Shown here: piece after piece, positions 19,834-31,546 of the stretch
How positions within the stretch are numbered: the first letter of the stretch is position 1
How the letters are laid out: each line of letters opens with the position of its first letter
Assembly (NCBI GenBank): GCA_029717555.1
Contig: JAMDHS010000017.1
Coordinates: forward strand, 62,001-126,000
Source: Peribolospora baueri
Lineage: Eukaryota; Basidiomycota; Peribolosporomycetes; Peribolosporales; Peribolosporaceae
Reading direction: 5' to 3'
Length of the DNA stretch: 64,000 nucleotides
Made by a program: the position numbers and the translations under genes
Notes under the pieces: model-generated
Told to the model about the DNA's origin: nothing
The model's input: only the letters and a program-made list of their open reading frames with translations
The model's database searches: none

Positions 19834-21812
19834 ACTGCCAGAGCCACTGCCAGAGCCGGAGCCGGAGCCGGAGCCGTCGCCAGAGCCCTCGTCGCCGCAG
19901 TCGTCACCGCCCTCATCGCCAGAGCCAGAACCGGAGCCGCTACCAGAGCCGCTGCCCGAGCCACTACCAGAGCCGGAGCCGGAGCCGGAGCCACTGCCAG
20001 AGCCGGAGCCGCTGCCAGAGCCAGAGCCCTCGCCAGAGCCCTCGTCGCCGCAGTCGTCACCGCCCTCATCGCCAGAGCCAGAGCCAGAGCCAGAGCCACT
20101 GCCAGAGCCACTGCCAGAGCCAGAGCCACTGCCAGAGCCAGAGCCACTGCCAGAGCCAGAGCCGGAGCCCGAGCCCGAGCCCGAGCCGCTGCCGCTGCCG
20201 GAGCCAGAGCCGGAGCCAGAGCCGGAGCTACCAGTGGAAGTGGGCGTGGCCGAGATGGTGGAGCCGGTAGAAGTGGGCTTGCCAGTGCACTCGGGGCAAG
20301 GCTCGGTGATGGTGGTAGGCACACCAGAGATGGTCGTCGTGCGAGTGACAATCACCTCGGTGGTCGACTCAGGCGGGCAAGGCTGGGTGATGGTGGTAAC
20401 GACACCGGAGACGCTGGTGGTGATCGTGGTGTACGAGATCGTGGGCGTGGCCGAAGGACCCTTGCTGTGGGACGGCTTGGCGGTGGTGGTCGGCTTAGCG
20501 GTGGTCATCGACTCAGGCGGGCAGGGCTGGGTGATGGTGGTTTCGATACCGGAGACGGTGGTGGTGAGCGTGGTGTAGGACGTCCAGGTCGTGGTCTCAG
20601 GGCGACCGGAGATGCACTCGGTGCAAGGCTCGGTGATGGTCGTAGGCTTGCCAGAGACGATGCTGGTGCGAGTCACGACGGGAATCGAGGTGGGGACGCC
20701 CGAAGGATGATGGGGCTTGCAGCACTTGTCCTGGTCCCACCAGAGCCAGCCGGAACCGCAAGAGGGAGGCTTAGGGCTTCCAGTGGGGCCGCCGTGGGGA
20801 GCGCAGCAGCCCTGCTCATCGAACCAGAACCAACTCGGGGGGCACGCCTTGCCGGTGGGGGTGGGGACCGAGGAGGGCGTGTGAGGGACGCAACACTTCT
20901 TGTCATCCCACCACCAGGCGCTCGAGCCGCAAGACGAAGAGGCGGAGGGAGTGGGGGCCGAAGAAGAGGAAGCGTGGGAAGAGCTGGAAGCCTTAGACAA
21001 GGTGGAGGAAGCCGAGTGGGTGGACGAAGCATGGGTGGACGAGGTGCTGCTGGGGTGCTGCTTGCAGCAGAGCTCATCCGGGAACCACGTGTGGCCGTTC
21101 TGGCACGAGGTCGAACCCTCGTACTCAGGCGCCGAGGGAGCGCAGCAGCCCTTGGATTCGAACCAACCCCAGTTCCTGTAGGGACAACGACGGTGGGGAG
21201 AACAAGAGAGGATCACATCAGAGCGCTGGCCGCGAGACGGACGGACGGCGAGCGTCGTCGGAACCGGCGACGCGGTGACGATCACTCACTCGGGGCACGA
21301 CTTGGAGCTGGGAGCAGGGTTGGAGGTGACGCTGCTGGGAACACAGCAGGACTGCGTTCGTGCGCACGCAAGAGATCCGGAGGCGACATGGTCAGTCAGG
21401 CCAGACCGAGGGGGAGAGAGCGGGAGAACGATGGACGATCGACGGACGAACGGACGACGGCGTGCGCGGACGCGACCCCAAAACTGGCGGGCCGAGCCGG
21501 TCATTTGCCGCAGCAGGGACCGGCGACCCTTCATTATATCTCCGCTTCCGTCCGCGCCAAGACCTGGACCCCAGACCTGGGCGGATAGGGTGCGAGAAAA
21601 ATGAGGGAGGGCGAGCGGCTCACCTTGGAAGACCAGAACCAGCCATCTGAGCAGGACGACTCGGTCGACGACGACTTGGCGCCGGTGCTGACCTTGATGG
21701 AGACACCGGCGGAGGGGCTGGCGGAATAAGAGGAGGCGCTGGCGCCGGCCTCTACGCCGGCTGCGCAAAAGGCCAGGGCGGCGAACGCGGCGATGGGCGC
21801 GAGATGGACCAT
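19132..21812 (-). CDS. Secreted modular protein: Trp/Cys-Cys modules and Ser-Gly tract
   Basis: The three exons, in transcription order, are 21812-21624, 21351-21290 and 21175-19132, giving 764 residues. A signal peptide ([20 protein letters not shown]) is followed by six modules of the form C-x(4,6)-aromatic cluster-x(4,6)-CC, such as [41 protein letters not shown] and [14 protein letters not shown]. Next come Thr-rich repeats resembling fungal adhesin/wall repeats ([48 protein letters not shown]). Then a Ser-Gly tract of about 240 residues has three acidic Cys inserts ([12 protein letters not shown]). After it lie a seventh, altered module ([14 protein letters not shown]) and a Cys-rich C-terminal part ending in a basic tail. 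No GPI signal is evident. The aromatic/Cys modules suggest binding to polysaccharide or a surface, which is inference. The function is unknown. Confidence 0.8.
19507..20229 (-). repeat. Ser-Gly coding minisatellite
   Basis: A tandem array of 6-nt units (plus-strand form GAGCCA / GAGCCG / GAGCCC / GCTGCC) encodes alternating Ser and Gly inside the secreted-protein gene. Three copies of an insert of about 30 nt interrupt it at about 19697-19726, 19886-19914 and 20039-20070. The array is expected to vary in length by slippage. It also creates long false open frames on the plus strand. Confidence 0.9.
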
Positions 21813-22108
21813 GGTTTATTTATTCGGCGAGCGAGCGCGTGGGCTCGTGGGTGGGCGCTGTGCTGGGCTGTGATTAAGGGGACGTTGGGTCTGTGTGCTG
21901 TAGAGAACGTGGAGGCTGGCGCGCGAGGGCGAGGGGGTGGGGGGACGAAGGAGGGTCGACCGACAGGCTAGGTCGGAGTGAGGGGAGGAGGGGACGAGGA
22001 CCCTATCCTCGGCGGATGGGAGTGGGGGCTGGATAAGGAAGAGGAAAGGAGAGGAGAACGTTGCCGGAGAGAAGGGGGGCGGAGAGGGAAAGGCGAAGGG
22101 GGACCTTC

Positions 22109-22114
22109 TTTATA
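22109..22114 (-). promoter_or_regulatory. TATA box (minus strand)
   Basis: TATAAA read on the minus strand lies about 300 bp before the ATG at 21812 of the Ser-Gly secreted-protein gene. It would imply a 5' leader of roughly 270 nt or a leader intron. Confidence 0.45.
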
Positions 22115-25100
22115 CGACGGGCAGCGGCGTGCGGGCTTGCACTGTACTGCACTGCGCTGCGCTCGCTCTCTCGCTGCGTCTTAGCGGGAGCGTGGGTGTC
22201 TCGAGGGCCGTGTCGTCACTGTCTGTCGTGTTTTCACCGTCGCCGGGAGGAGGCCAAAGAAAAGGCCACACTCACACACTCACACACACACGGCCTGGCC
22301 CTCGGACGGATGCACGACCAGGGCGGGCTTCGTCTGGCTCCGACTGGGTGGCTGAGGGGGTGGCACTCTGGACGGCGAGGGTCGCGTAGGCCGGGCGTCC
22401 GGCTGGACATGGACATTGCATTTGCACACGGCGGCAAGCACAAGCACAGACTGAGGCATGATCGACGGCTGAAAGCGGGATGCCGATCTGGCCCTACGCT
22501 TGCACTTGACCGAAACGCCCGTCCGTTCGTCAGCAAGCAAGCCCCATGTCATTTACAGCGAGCTAGCCACGCAGACACGCAGACAATGCAGCCCAGCCTC
22601 TGTGAGAGCGAGCGAGCGAGTGTGTGTGTGTGGGCGCATGAGCGGCACGGCGAGGCACAACCCTTCTTCCTCCTTCTTCTTGTCTCCCGTCCTCGTTTGC
22701 GGACATGACGCGAACTTCTCGTGTCGGCGAGGATGAGGCGGACGGATGCTGGACAGCGGCTCGTCCCATTCAAGAGGGGGGAGGAAAGGGAGCGTGGGCA
22801 GTCGCACGAAGAAGCACCTCGTGCGGTCGTCGGGTCGTACACCAAGTCCAAGCCAAGTCGTACACGATCGCACTGAACGTACATAAGGGAACACGGCGGT
22901 CGACACGGCCCATGCCGCCCTCAGCCGGTCGCACCGCACCGCACCGTCCCTCGCGTTCGCCTTCGCGCTGACCTCCCAAGGCGTTGCGAGAGGAGAGCTG
23001 TGGCTCTCGTTCGAGACATCCGGACGTATCGCGGGGGTATCCACGAGTGGGTGGATGGCTGGATGGATGACTGGTGCGTGCGAGGCGGCGTCGAACGGCT
23101 GCGAACGTTGTCAGCCCGTCGTCGGTCTGTGCCTGCGACGCCGTCACCGGTGCGGACCCCTTGCGTCGCTCTCCCACCCCTCCCCGTGTCCCTCCGAGCA
23201 TCCGACCTCAGTTTCATTCACACTCTATTTCTATTGCCCAGCCTGACGAGATGAGATCCTGGAGATGCTCTGGATCGTCGGCACGCTGAGTGTCTGCCGT
23301 CGTGAAAGGGAAACAAAGGACGGCGGCTCGGTGCGAGTGCAAGATCGGGCTCCTATACGCCTCCCTCACCAAACCACCTACCCCATCTCCCCTTCCCCGT
23401 GATTCCGTAGCCCCTGCGTCCTGTCGCCGACGAGAGAGTGACGCTCGGCGCTGCGTGTCCGTGTCCTGTAGGTGGGCCACTGCTGCACAAAACCAGCCTC
23501 GTGTGCGCGCTCGCCGACTCGAATCCTACTACTTATAGCTACGGCTCCACGATGGAAGCTCGGTTTGTGGACACGAATCAGGAAGGACGACTACGGTCTG
23601 GGAAAAGAATGGCGGACGGAGCGGGGGGGAGCATGGACGGGTTGCCCAGCAAGCCCAGCGCTTTCTCTCCTTCTTCTTCTTCCATCCATTTCCTTGCCTT
23701 TCTTTGCCAAGCAAGCCAGCCCGCGCGCGCAGCTGCGATGCGATGCGACGACGACGTGTATGCGAGCTGTGCTGTGGGCGTGCATCCGTCTGCAGATCCG
23801 TACATCCGCCACCTAACACCACAGCCCCTCTTCCCCTTTCTCCTTCCCGTTCCTTCCGGTTAACGACGGCCGATCGATCGAGATCGACGACCTGCAGACG
23901 GCCGGCCGAAACAGCATTCGGCTTCCCCCTCCTCCCTACCCGCCGAGCGGTGCGCGTCCCAAGTCCTTCTTGTACGCCTTTTACGTTCCGTCCATCCGAA
24001 GGGGACTCGCTCCGTTAGCACGCTTGTTTGCGCCCGACGACGACGGCGGTGAGAGGCAGCCACCGGCCGGCCGGCGGGCTTGGACTTGCTCAAGCAGGCG
24101 CCGGGCGGGGGCAAATCGAGGCGGTCGAGTCGAGTTGAGTCCAGCCGAGCCGAGTCGTCGCTCTCAAATCAACCCTAGACCGGCGCTACGGCCAAAATTG
24201 AGGGGACGGGTGAGAAGGATGACTGATTGGCCCTCCTCCGTCTCCTAATGTAAGTGGTAGATGGGGTGGTCACAGCAGTCCAGTGAAGCAGTCCAGTGAC
24301 GCAGGTAACAGAAGGAGAAGGGAGTGCAGCAAGAGCCAATCCAAGTACATGTGGCATGTGGTTCAGTGACATAACATAACTCGTACCTCCAAGTCGCAGC
24401 CTGCTCCTCGCACCCGCACCGCTGCCATCTCTTCTGCGAGAGTGAAAGAGAGAGGGAGCAGGTCACCTTGGAGGCCTACGCGACAAGGCTCGTCCAGCCG
24501 GAGATTGGGATTTGGATCCCAAGGACGTGAGACCGTGCGCGTGCGCCAGCGTGTTCTCTCATCCACACCCTTAGGTGTGCGCTGGGTCTATGTCTCTGTA
24601 TACGCAAGAGAAGAAAGGCAGGCCCTGGAACAATCGAATCGAATGGGCGTGGGCTTGAAGACGCTCACAGAGTCACGTTTATGGTCTCGTTCATGGCTCC
24701 ATGGCTTTCCTTCCCCTCTTGCCGAGCATCGCGAGCTAGCCCTCGGGCGCACAAGGGGCACGCCAAGTCCTCTCTCTGCCCAGTGAAGTCCCGCTGCCAT
24801 CCGTCTCGTCTCGTCTCGTCTGGTCGTCCAACGACGACGAGAACGAGGACGGGGCCGCTCGTCCTCGCCCTCGCCCTCGGGGCATGCGGTGTCTCTCCCC
24901 GCCTCTCGCACTCCCTTTCAGCCTTCGCTTCGATGAGAAGCGACGCCGTCTTTTTGCAGAGTTGGACGGAGACTGCGACCGGTTTTTTTGTGCACGCTAG
25001 ACAAATAGATGAACGTGCCGGGCTCGTTCGCCTCCTCCAGGTCCTATCGTCGTACCTATGGCCCCGAAACGCATCACGAACTGCCCTTTCATGGTCTTTC

Positions 25101-25577
25101 TCTTCTGTCCGCCCCCGTGTTCGTCTCGGTTTCGTAGCTGATACAATCAAGCCCCAAGGAAATGAACAGGGTAGCGAGTCGGCATGCTAGGAGAAGGGGG
25201 GCGGAGTCGGAGTCACCGTCATTAGAAGGTAACCTGGACGAGCTTGCCGAGGAGACGCTGACAACCGGCCTATCATCGTGACTTTTGAAGCTGATTGGGA
25301 AGAAGAGATACGGACGTCCTTCCTCCGTCCTCGAACCTACGCGCAAAGGGTGCGTCTGTCTGAAAAGGAGTCGCAGAGAGACTCCGGGAGCGTGGAGCAG
25401 ATACACAGCAGACAGATGGACCGGAATGTCCACCCAGGCTGCTCTCGCGTCGATGCCAGCTAGAGAATGAGATCGGCAGATGATGCACATACGTACGACG
25501 TCCGTCACTCCGGCGCGAGGCGTGGACGAGGACGGTGATAACGGGCCACGTGAGCGATGCAAGTTGAATCACGGTCG

Positions 25578-25582
25578 CCAAT
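25578..25582 (+). promoter_or_regulatory. CCAAT box
   Basis: CCAAT lies 105 bp before the ATG of the ketopantoate-reductase-family gene, at a distance typical for HAP/NF-Y binding. Support is by motif and position only. Confidence 0.35.
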
Positions 25583-25686
25583 CGGAGGGAACGATGATAG
25601 ACGACTCCATAACGTCTTCTTCCCTTCTCCCCGAACCATTCTCCTCCTCTCGGCCCTTCCCTCCCATCCCTTCGTATACACCAAAC

Positions 25687-27658
25687 ATGGCCGCTGAGGA
25701 CAAGCTCGACGTGCTCACCATCGGCTTCGGCGCCCTCGGCATCTTGTACTCCTACCTCCTCGAAAAGTCCGGCAAAGTCAGAGTCACCGCCGTGTGCAGG
25801 AGCAACTACGAGCAGGTGAAGGGTGCGTAACGATGGGGCCTGACATGGCCTTGGAGCCGCGTCCCCGCATCAAGCGGACGTCTGGAGTGCAGGGACGACG
25901 GTCCGAGCTGACGGACGTTGGGCACGAATTCGACTCCTATCTACGTGCGTTGCAGAGCAAGGGATCGACATCGAGAGCGCCAAGTTCGGCGAGATTCGCT
26001 CCTGGAGGCCTCACCGAGGTTGGTGTTTCTTCGTCGTCAGATAGGCGGCGCAAGACAGAGAGAAAAAATGCTTTTCCCGAACTCACACGACACCTCTTTC
26101 TTCACTGCGCTCTCAAAAAGTCGTCCGATCTCCCCAAGAAGCGCGAGATCGTCACTACGCGTACGTGCTCTGCACCTTCAAGTGCGTCCCCGACCTGCAG
26201 AGCACCTCCTCCGTCATCGCTCCTTACCTCCTCACTTCCTCTTCCAACGTCTCGGAACAAGACCTTCCCACCATCGTTCTCGTTCAGAACGGCATCGGCA
26301 TAGAGGACGAGGTGCGCGATGCGCTCGTGTTGGGTCAGCGCCGGGGAGATGATGGGCGGGTGAAGGTGGTAGAAAAGCTCGCCAGCACGGTTATAAGCTG
26401 TGTCGCATGGATCGGTGCCAACCTGCGTGACGGCACCAAGGTCGAGCATGGGCCGCTTGTGGGTATCTTTTCCTTTTTTTTCCGGTCGGCGCAGTCGGCA
26501 TACTCGGATCGAGTCAACGCACAAAGCTGACTGGCGATGTTGGACGCTTCTCTCGTACTAGGAACAACTGGTGATGGGCCTCTTCCCAACGCCTCTCTAC
26601 CTCAACGTGGCCGCCGCGCTCGAATCGAAAGGCCCACATCCGACGGGCCCGACGGAACAGGAACAGATCCAACAGGCGAAGCTGGATCACTTCGCCGACC
26701 TCGTCCGCTCCGGTGGCGGTAACCCAGAGCTGCCTACCGATATTCAGCCGGCCAGGTGGAGGAAATTGCTCTGGAACGCTGCATGGGGTGCTGTGAGTCT
26801 ATCGCTTCTAGCGAAAGAGGTGGTGCAGTGCAGATGACAGGAGATTGACAACGTTTTCTGCTTCGTTCGCGCCTCAGCTCTCGGCCTTGTCCCGCTGCCC
26901 AACATCGCGACTCATGAACGAGGACACCATCTCTTTCACTCTTGGGGTGAGGTGTTTTCCCCATGCATTCACAATCCGTGCCGCATCTACTCGACAATTG
27001 AATGTCTAGACGCTCTCGCCTCTTCTGTTCCCAGGTCGCCCGCCGTACGATGCTCGAGATCCTTTACGTCGCGCGCGTCTGTGGCTACGGCGAACTGGAA
27101 CTGCCAGCTGAAGCGGTGGACGAAGTGATGAGGGTCACGCTCGATTACTACAAGGTCACTGCCACCAGTGCGGGAGAGCAGACGGGCCAGCCGGAGTCGC
27201 AGTATGACAATCGATCCAAGTTCAAGCCGAGCATATTGCTAGACCTCGAAGCCGGGAGGCCGATGGAGTTGGACCCTATCATCGGTAACGTCGTGTCTAG
27301 GGCTAGGGAGCATGGCATCGACACGCCGAGGTAAGTAGTTCGTCGCCTCGTCTTCCGGCGCCATCGTCTGTGTCTCTGCTCATCACACGCGCTCGTCTCC
27401 CCAATTTCTTTCCTCGACGGACGACGACCTCTCCACAGACTGGACATGGTCCTCGCGTGTCTCAAACCGTCCCAAAACGAGTTCATCGCCGCCTCCCGGG
27501 CCGGGATATTCGACTTGGCCGCTGCCACCCTAGACTCCCCTGACGCGAGCCGTCCCGTCGCGGCCGGGGTGAGGGCCGTCAAGTCTAACGACCGCCTCGC
27601 CAAGAAGATACTTTGGGCGCACGGCGCTCCCGTGACCGCCGATCCCCGCATGACATGA
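25687..27658 (+). CDS. Ketopantoate reductase (ApbA/PanE) family protein
   Basis: The seven exons are 25687-25822, 25956-26018, 26121-26458, 26562-26792, 26878-26946, 27035-27330 and 27439-27658, giving 450 residues. The N-terminal NAD(P)-binding motif GFGALG lies at residues 13-18, within an otherwise typical Rossmann start. YVLCTFKCVPD and VLVQNGIGIEDEV follow, as in this family. The helical C-terminal half carries the conserved RWRKLLWNAAWG and ALSRCPTSRLM. PanE enzymes reduce 2-dehydropantoate to pantoate for coenzyme A synthesis, using NADPH. Fungi also carry several paralogues of unknown substrate, so I assign family but not reaction. The length is above the 350-380 typical of yeast members because of inserts in the middle and a C-terminal extension. 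Confidence 0.82.
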
Positions 27659-28046
27659 CCCCGTCTCCGTCTCCACGGTCCGCGGGGGGAGGAGGGGGGG
27701 GGTCCGTGAACGTGTCGTCATACAGTCATTCATTCGTGATGTGAATCGTCATCTAGGACAGGGCAGGGTGGGATAATACGTACACGTTCATCCAAATAAA
27801 CAAGAGCAGCGGGGCGGATCGAGCTTTCTACGCGGGATCATTGCATTCGTCCCCTCGAAAATAGATAGACGGATCGTCGGTCTCTCTGCTGTGATGAGTG
27901 GCTGGCTAGCCCTGGCGTTGTTTGTGACCAGCGGGGAATAGGGTTGTGGCTTGACGCGCAGCCGACGCATGGAGCGCTGTCCGACTTGGGGGGTACTTGA
28001 CCTCCCGAAGGTGTGAGCATTTGTGAGCGCGTGAGATGAGCTGAAA
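27659..28046. other. Convergent intergenic region
   Basis: This is 3'-to-3' space between the reductase-family gene and the MATE gene. It contains a G-rich run near 27690-27700. No gene is seen. Confidence 0.5.
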
Positions 28047-31000
28047 TCATGGCGTTGATATGGCGACGATCGGAGTGAGAGGAGGAGGAGAAGTCGACCG
28101 GTGGCTCGTATGCTGCCGGCTCGACGTCGGTGAGAAGGCCTCGACATCTGGTTTTATGTCGATTCCCATACGGCTGCGGACCTGGAGGAGGGTGGGGGGA
28201 CGAGCGTCACGGCAGGGTAAGAGCAAAATGTAGAGAAGCGGCGTCAGTCGATTGACTCGAACCGCACGACTCGAACCGCAGACACACCTTATCCACTTCC
28301 TTGGCCCAATTCGTCTTAGCAATATATATGAGAGAAAATGCACTGGCGTAGGCCAGGGCAAAGGTGAGGCCGATCCACAGACCCTGAAGGCCGAGCCGCA
28401 AGGCGGAGAAGGTAAGCGCGACGCCCAAGGGGATACCAAAGATGTAGTAGGCCGACAGGTTGATCAGCGCTCCCGCCGCTTGACGACCTGTGCCGCGGAG
28501 GATGCCGCTGGTGACGCCGACGAGGCAGTCGAAGATCTGTGGTGAGCGAGACGGGCGGGTGTTTCAGAGTCAGCACTAGGATCCGATCGGAAAGGAGAAA
28601 GCGACCTTGCAGATCAACACAAACCTGGAAGAATGCGACGATAGGGAGCTGCACGGCGAAGAGGCGAGGGAGACCGTTTGTAGAAACATTAGCTGTGATG
28701 GTCGTGGACTAGCAAAATGGCTTGCGTCGAAAAATCTGCCGTTCGTCCGATGATCGCGCCCCAACTTGACACTCACCACGACAGCGACGAGCTCGATGAC
28801 GTTGGGATCCTGGCTAAACGCGTAGCCCCAGCGATCCCTCAAAACGACGAAGAAGGTCGAGTTGATGAGGCCAACGAAGGCACCCATGAGAATGGCGACG
28901 TTGGAAGACACTCTGGCCTCGACCGCTTTGCCCGCTCCGAGGAGGTTGCCGATTCTCACGGCGACGGAGACGCTGATCGCGTAGGGAAGTTGGTAGGTAA
29001 TGGAGGAGGAGGTGACTTTCGGAACGCAACGGACGGGCGCGCACGGGAGAAAAGCGAGGCGACGGCGTGAGTTAACGATGATAAGCTCGGTTCGCGGACG
29101 GCAACGACACCGAATTCCCCCCCGGCGTCGATCTCGCTCCATCCACTCACGCAAAACGCTCTGCGCAGCCAGAGCGGTAGATCCCAGAGCGCTGGTACAA
29201 AGCCCGACAATCTCCCAAGCCCACCACTCCGAGGCCATGCTGAGCGTGCCCGCGATGCCCAAGGTGAGGCACGGTTTGAGGCCCTTGCGAGAGAAGGCTT
29301 GGGTGGTCCAGCCGCACCAACCTGTCCGGGGCGCTAGGTAGCATTGCAAGAAGCAGAGGACGAACTGGCGGGAATGGGCAGAAAAGGAGGAGAAAAAAGA
29401 AGAGAGGGATGCGAAGAGAGGGTGAGCTGGAGGGAGAGGGAGAGGATCGAGCGAGAGGTACTCACCATGGCCTGCATGGACACTGCGGATGAAATAGGTG
29501 CACCGATGAAGCCGAGTCGGATATTCGGCGGGCCCCTGCGGAGACGGGGAGGACGCGATCATAACCGGTCTCAGCGAGAACGGGTGGCATGTCTCGGCGG
29601 GGAACGGTTGGAAGATGGATAGCTCACCAGACGAGGAGATACTGGAGGATGATGTTAAGAGGCGAGCAGACCATGAGGACAATGGTGGGTGCATGCATCA
29701 AACCTGCAGGTCGGAGCGGTGTCGGAATGGGCAGGAGCGAGGAGACGGAGAGAAGAGGGAGATATCATGAGTGGCGGGCTCTCCCGCAGAATTCGCGTCC
29801 ATGCGCATCGCAACGGACAGAGAAGATGACACCGTTACCTCACCTTGTGCTTGAAGGTATCGGCGACAAATCTCAAACCCAGCGTAGCCCGGCAGACCAA
29901 TGACGCTGCGAAGCGAAAACCAGAGAAGACGACGACAGCGTCAGGACCTTTGGGTCTGCTCGGCCCGGCCGGCCCAACAAGGGGCACGATTCATAGAATC
30001 TTTTGTCTGCGACTACCCACATGATCCTTAAATACTGGGCCGCAAGCTCGGCGACGCGAGGCTGTTGTCTGAGCGCCAAGAGGATGGACTCGGCATTCAG
30101 CCAGATGAGTGCTATGGGTATGAGCAGCGCGCTGATGCACACGGACATGCGCTGCGTCCAGAGGCCCATCGTCTTGGGCTGGGAAGAGGTGAACGCGGAA
30201 GGAAGGAGTGTGTCGAGGGCGGAGATGAAGCCGGCTAGGATGGACCAGCCTGTCACGGCTGCCGTCATCGATGCCAGCGAGGCGGCTAAATCGACGTGGC
30301 CAGTGGGGTCACTGATGAGCTCGTGTGCGACGACGAGAGAAAGGCGGGGTTACGCGAACCGACCCGAGACGAACGCTCACCAGCAAGTTCAGTGGTACCC
30401 AGGTGGCCGAGGGAGAAGACGCTAACGACGTTGAGGGAGATTTCGAGGATGTGCGTGCCCCAAATGGGTACGGTGTACTTGCATCTACGGGGCCATGGGG
30501 ACGCGGTGGGAGGAACAGAAGTCCGTCAGCGGGGTCTGAAAGGACGATGGGATCCTGGGCGAAACGGGATTCATAGAAAAAAAAGACGAGCGAGAACACA
30601 GGCTCACAGCAGTTTGACCTCCCTCTTCCACCCGGCCTCGGACTCCTCGCCTACTCCCCTCACCTCCGATACGTCCTCGATTGCCGGCGGCAGAGGGTTC
30701 TCGCCACCAAATCCGGGACGCTCGCGGGAAGCAGCATCGGCCAGGTCTTGTCCTTCCCCCGACGGGTCTTCTCCGATCATCGAGGAGAGCGTGCCGTACG
30801 TGGCCGTGCGCGGCATCAGAGGGGTCGTCTCGGTCGCTGTGAGAGGGGAAAAGTCAGTGCGTGGCGAACCTGCAACGGATAGAGCACCCTCTGCCTCTTC
30901 TTCCAGCTCGCCCCGCCGTTGGAGGAGCTGTCGGCCAGTGGAGAGCGAGGACGGGGGAGGGATGGGCGTGCCTCCGAGAATGATGTTGCTCATCATCCCC

Positions 31001-31546
31001 GACTTGGAGGCAGTAGATGCGAACGACCACCTCGCATCCCTCTCTCCCACCTCCGTCTCCATCGCAGTGCCCCTGGCTCCCATGCGAGGATGAGCAGGTG
31101 AGCGGGACCTGAGGGGAGAACGGGAGCGAGACCTGCTCTGGCCTTCGTCGTCCTCGAGAGCCTCTTCGGGGATGACGGGTATGCCGAGATCGGACATCGA
31201 GTCTCTGCTACCCCTCCCGCTCTCTCCCTCTCCCTCTTCCACCTCCTCCTCCTCTTCTTGGGCCTCGTCATGTGCCTCCTCCGATTCCTGATCGGACTCG
31301 ATGATATTCGCCTCCGAAGGCGCCCAGCTCGTCCCCGGAACGGCGCCCGTGCCGCCGCGACCTTGGCCTAGGCGTGCGGAGTGGTGTTGGAGGATGTCAT
31401 AATCGCGTGGGAGACTTGCAGGAGCTTTTGGGAGGGAGAGCGAAGGGAAGGGGGCGGTGAGTGTCCAGCATGAATGGATGCGCGAGCGGAGGGAAGAGGG
31501 AAAGGAACATACAAGAGGAGTATGAGTGCGGCTGGGTGAAAGACAT
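28047..31546 (-). CDS. MATE-family efflux transporter
   Basis: The twelve exons, in transcription order, are 31546-31513, 31424-30608, 30484-30381, 30285-30021, 29905-29844, 29703-29628, 29535-29466, 29364-29151, 29015-28777, 28648-28625, 28536-28288 and 28181-28047, giving 762 residues. A cytoplasmic N-terminus of about 270 residues has an acidic run and Ser-Arg repeats and ends TETTPLMPRTATYGTLSSM. The membrane part shows MATE hallmarks: YTVPIWGTHILEISLNVVSV, SLGHLGTTELAA, AAQSVL, AVRIGNLLGAG, GILRGTGRQAAGALINL and GLQGLWIGLTFA, fitting about 12 helices. MATE proteins export drugs or metabolites in exchange for H+ or Na+; the substrate is not readable. The 34-nt first exon (start MSFTQPHSYSS) was chosen because its GTATGT donor gives the phase the next exon needs. 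Exon 10 is 24 nt. Confidence 0.87.

Larger units (their letters stand above)
21813..25686. other. Long gene-poor region (about 3.9 kb)
   Basis: This lies between divergent start codons of the Ser-Gly protein (-) and the ketopantoate-reductase-family gene (+). I see no tRNA, known structured RNA, transposon or protein family here. It holds CA/TG simple repeats (about 22264-22290 and 22616-22634), GAGTC-like repeats near 24126-24156, a minus-strand TATA box (22109-22114) and a CCAAT box (25578-25582). The open frames of 80-215 codons are Arg/Ser/Pro-rich and look like GC-rich shadows. It could be an extended promoter, a long leader or non-coding transcription units. Confidence 0.45.

Noticed and set aside
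19415-20578. Plus-strand Pro-Glu-Pro-Leu repeat frame of 387 codons
   Set aside because: It is another reading of the same minisatellite, with no start context or domain.
19147-21588. Plus-strand open frame of 813 codons opposite the secreted Ser-Gly gene
   Set aside because: It is Ala/Arg/Gly-rich and mirrors the 6-nt repeat on the other strand. The minus strand has the signal peptide, introns and conserved modules.
24665-25562. Several 100-170 codon frames on both strands before the reductase-family gene
   Set aside because: They are Arg/Ser/Thr-rich, overlap each other on both strands, and show no domain or splice support.
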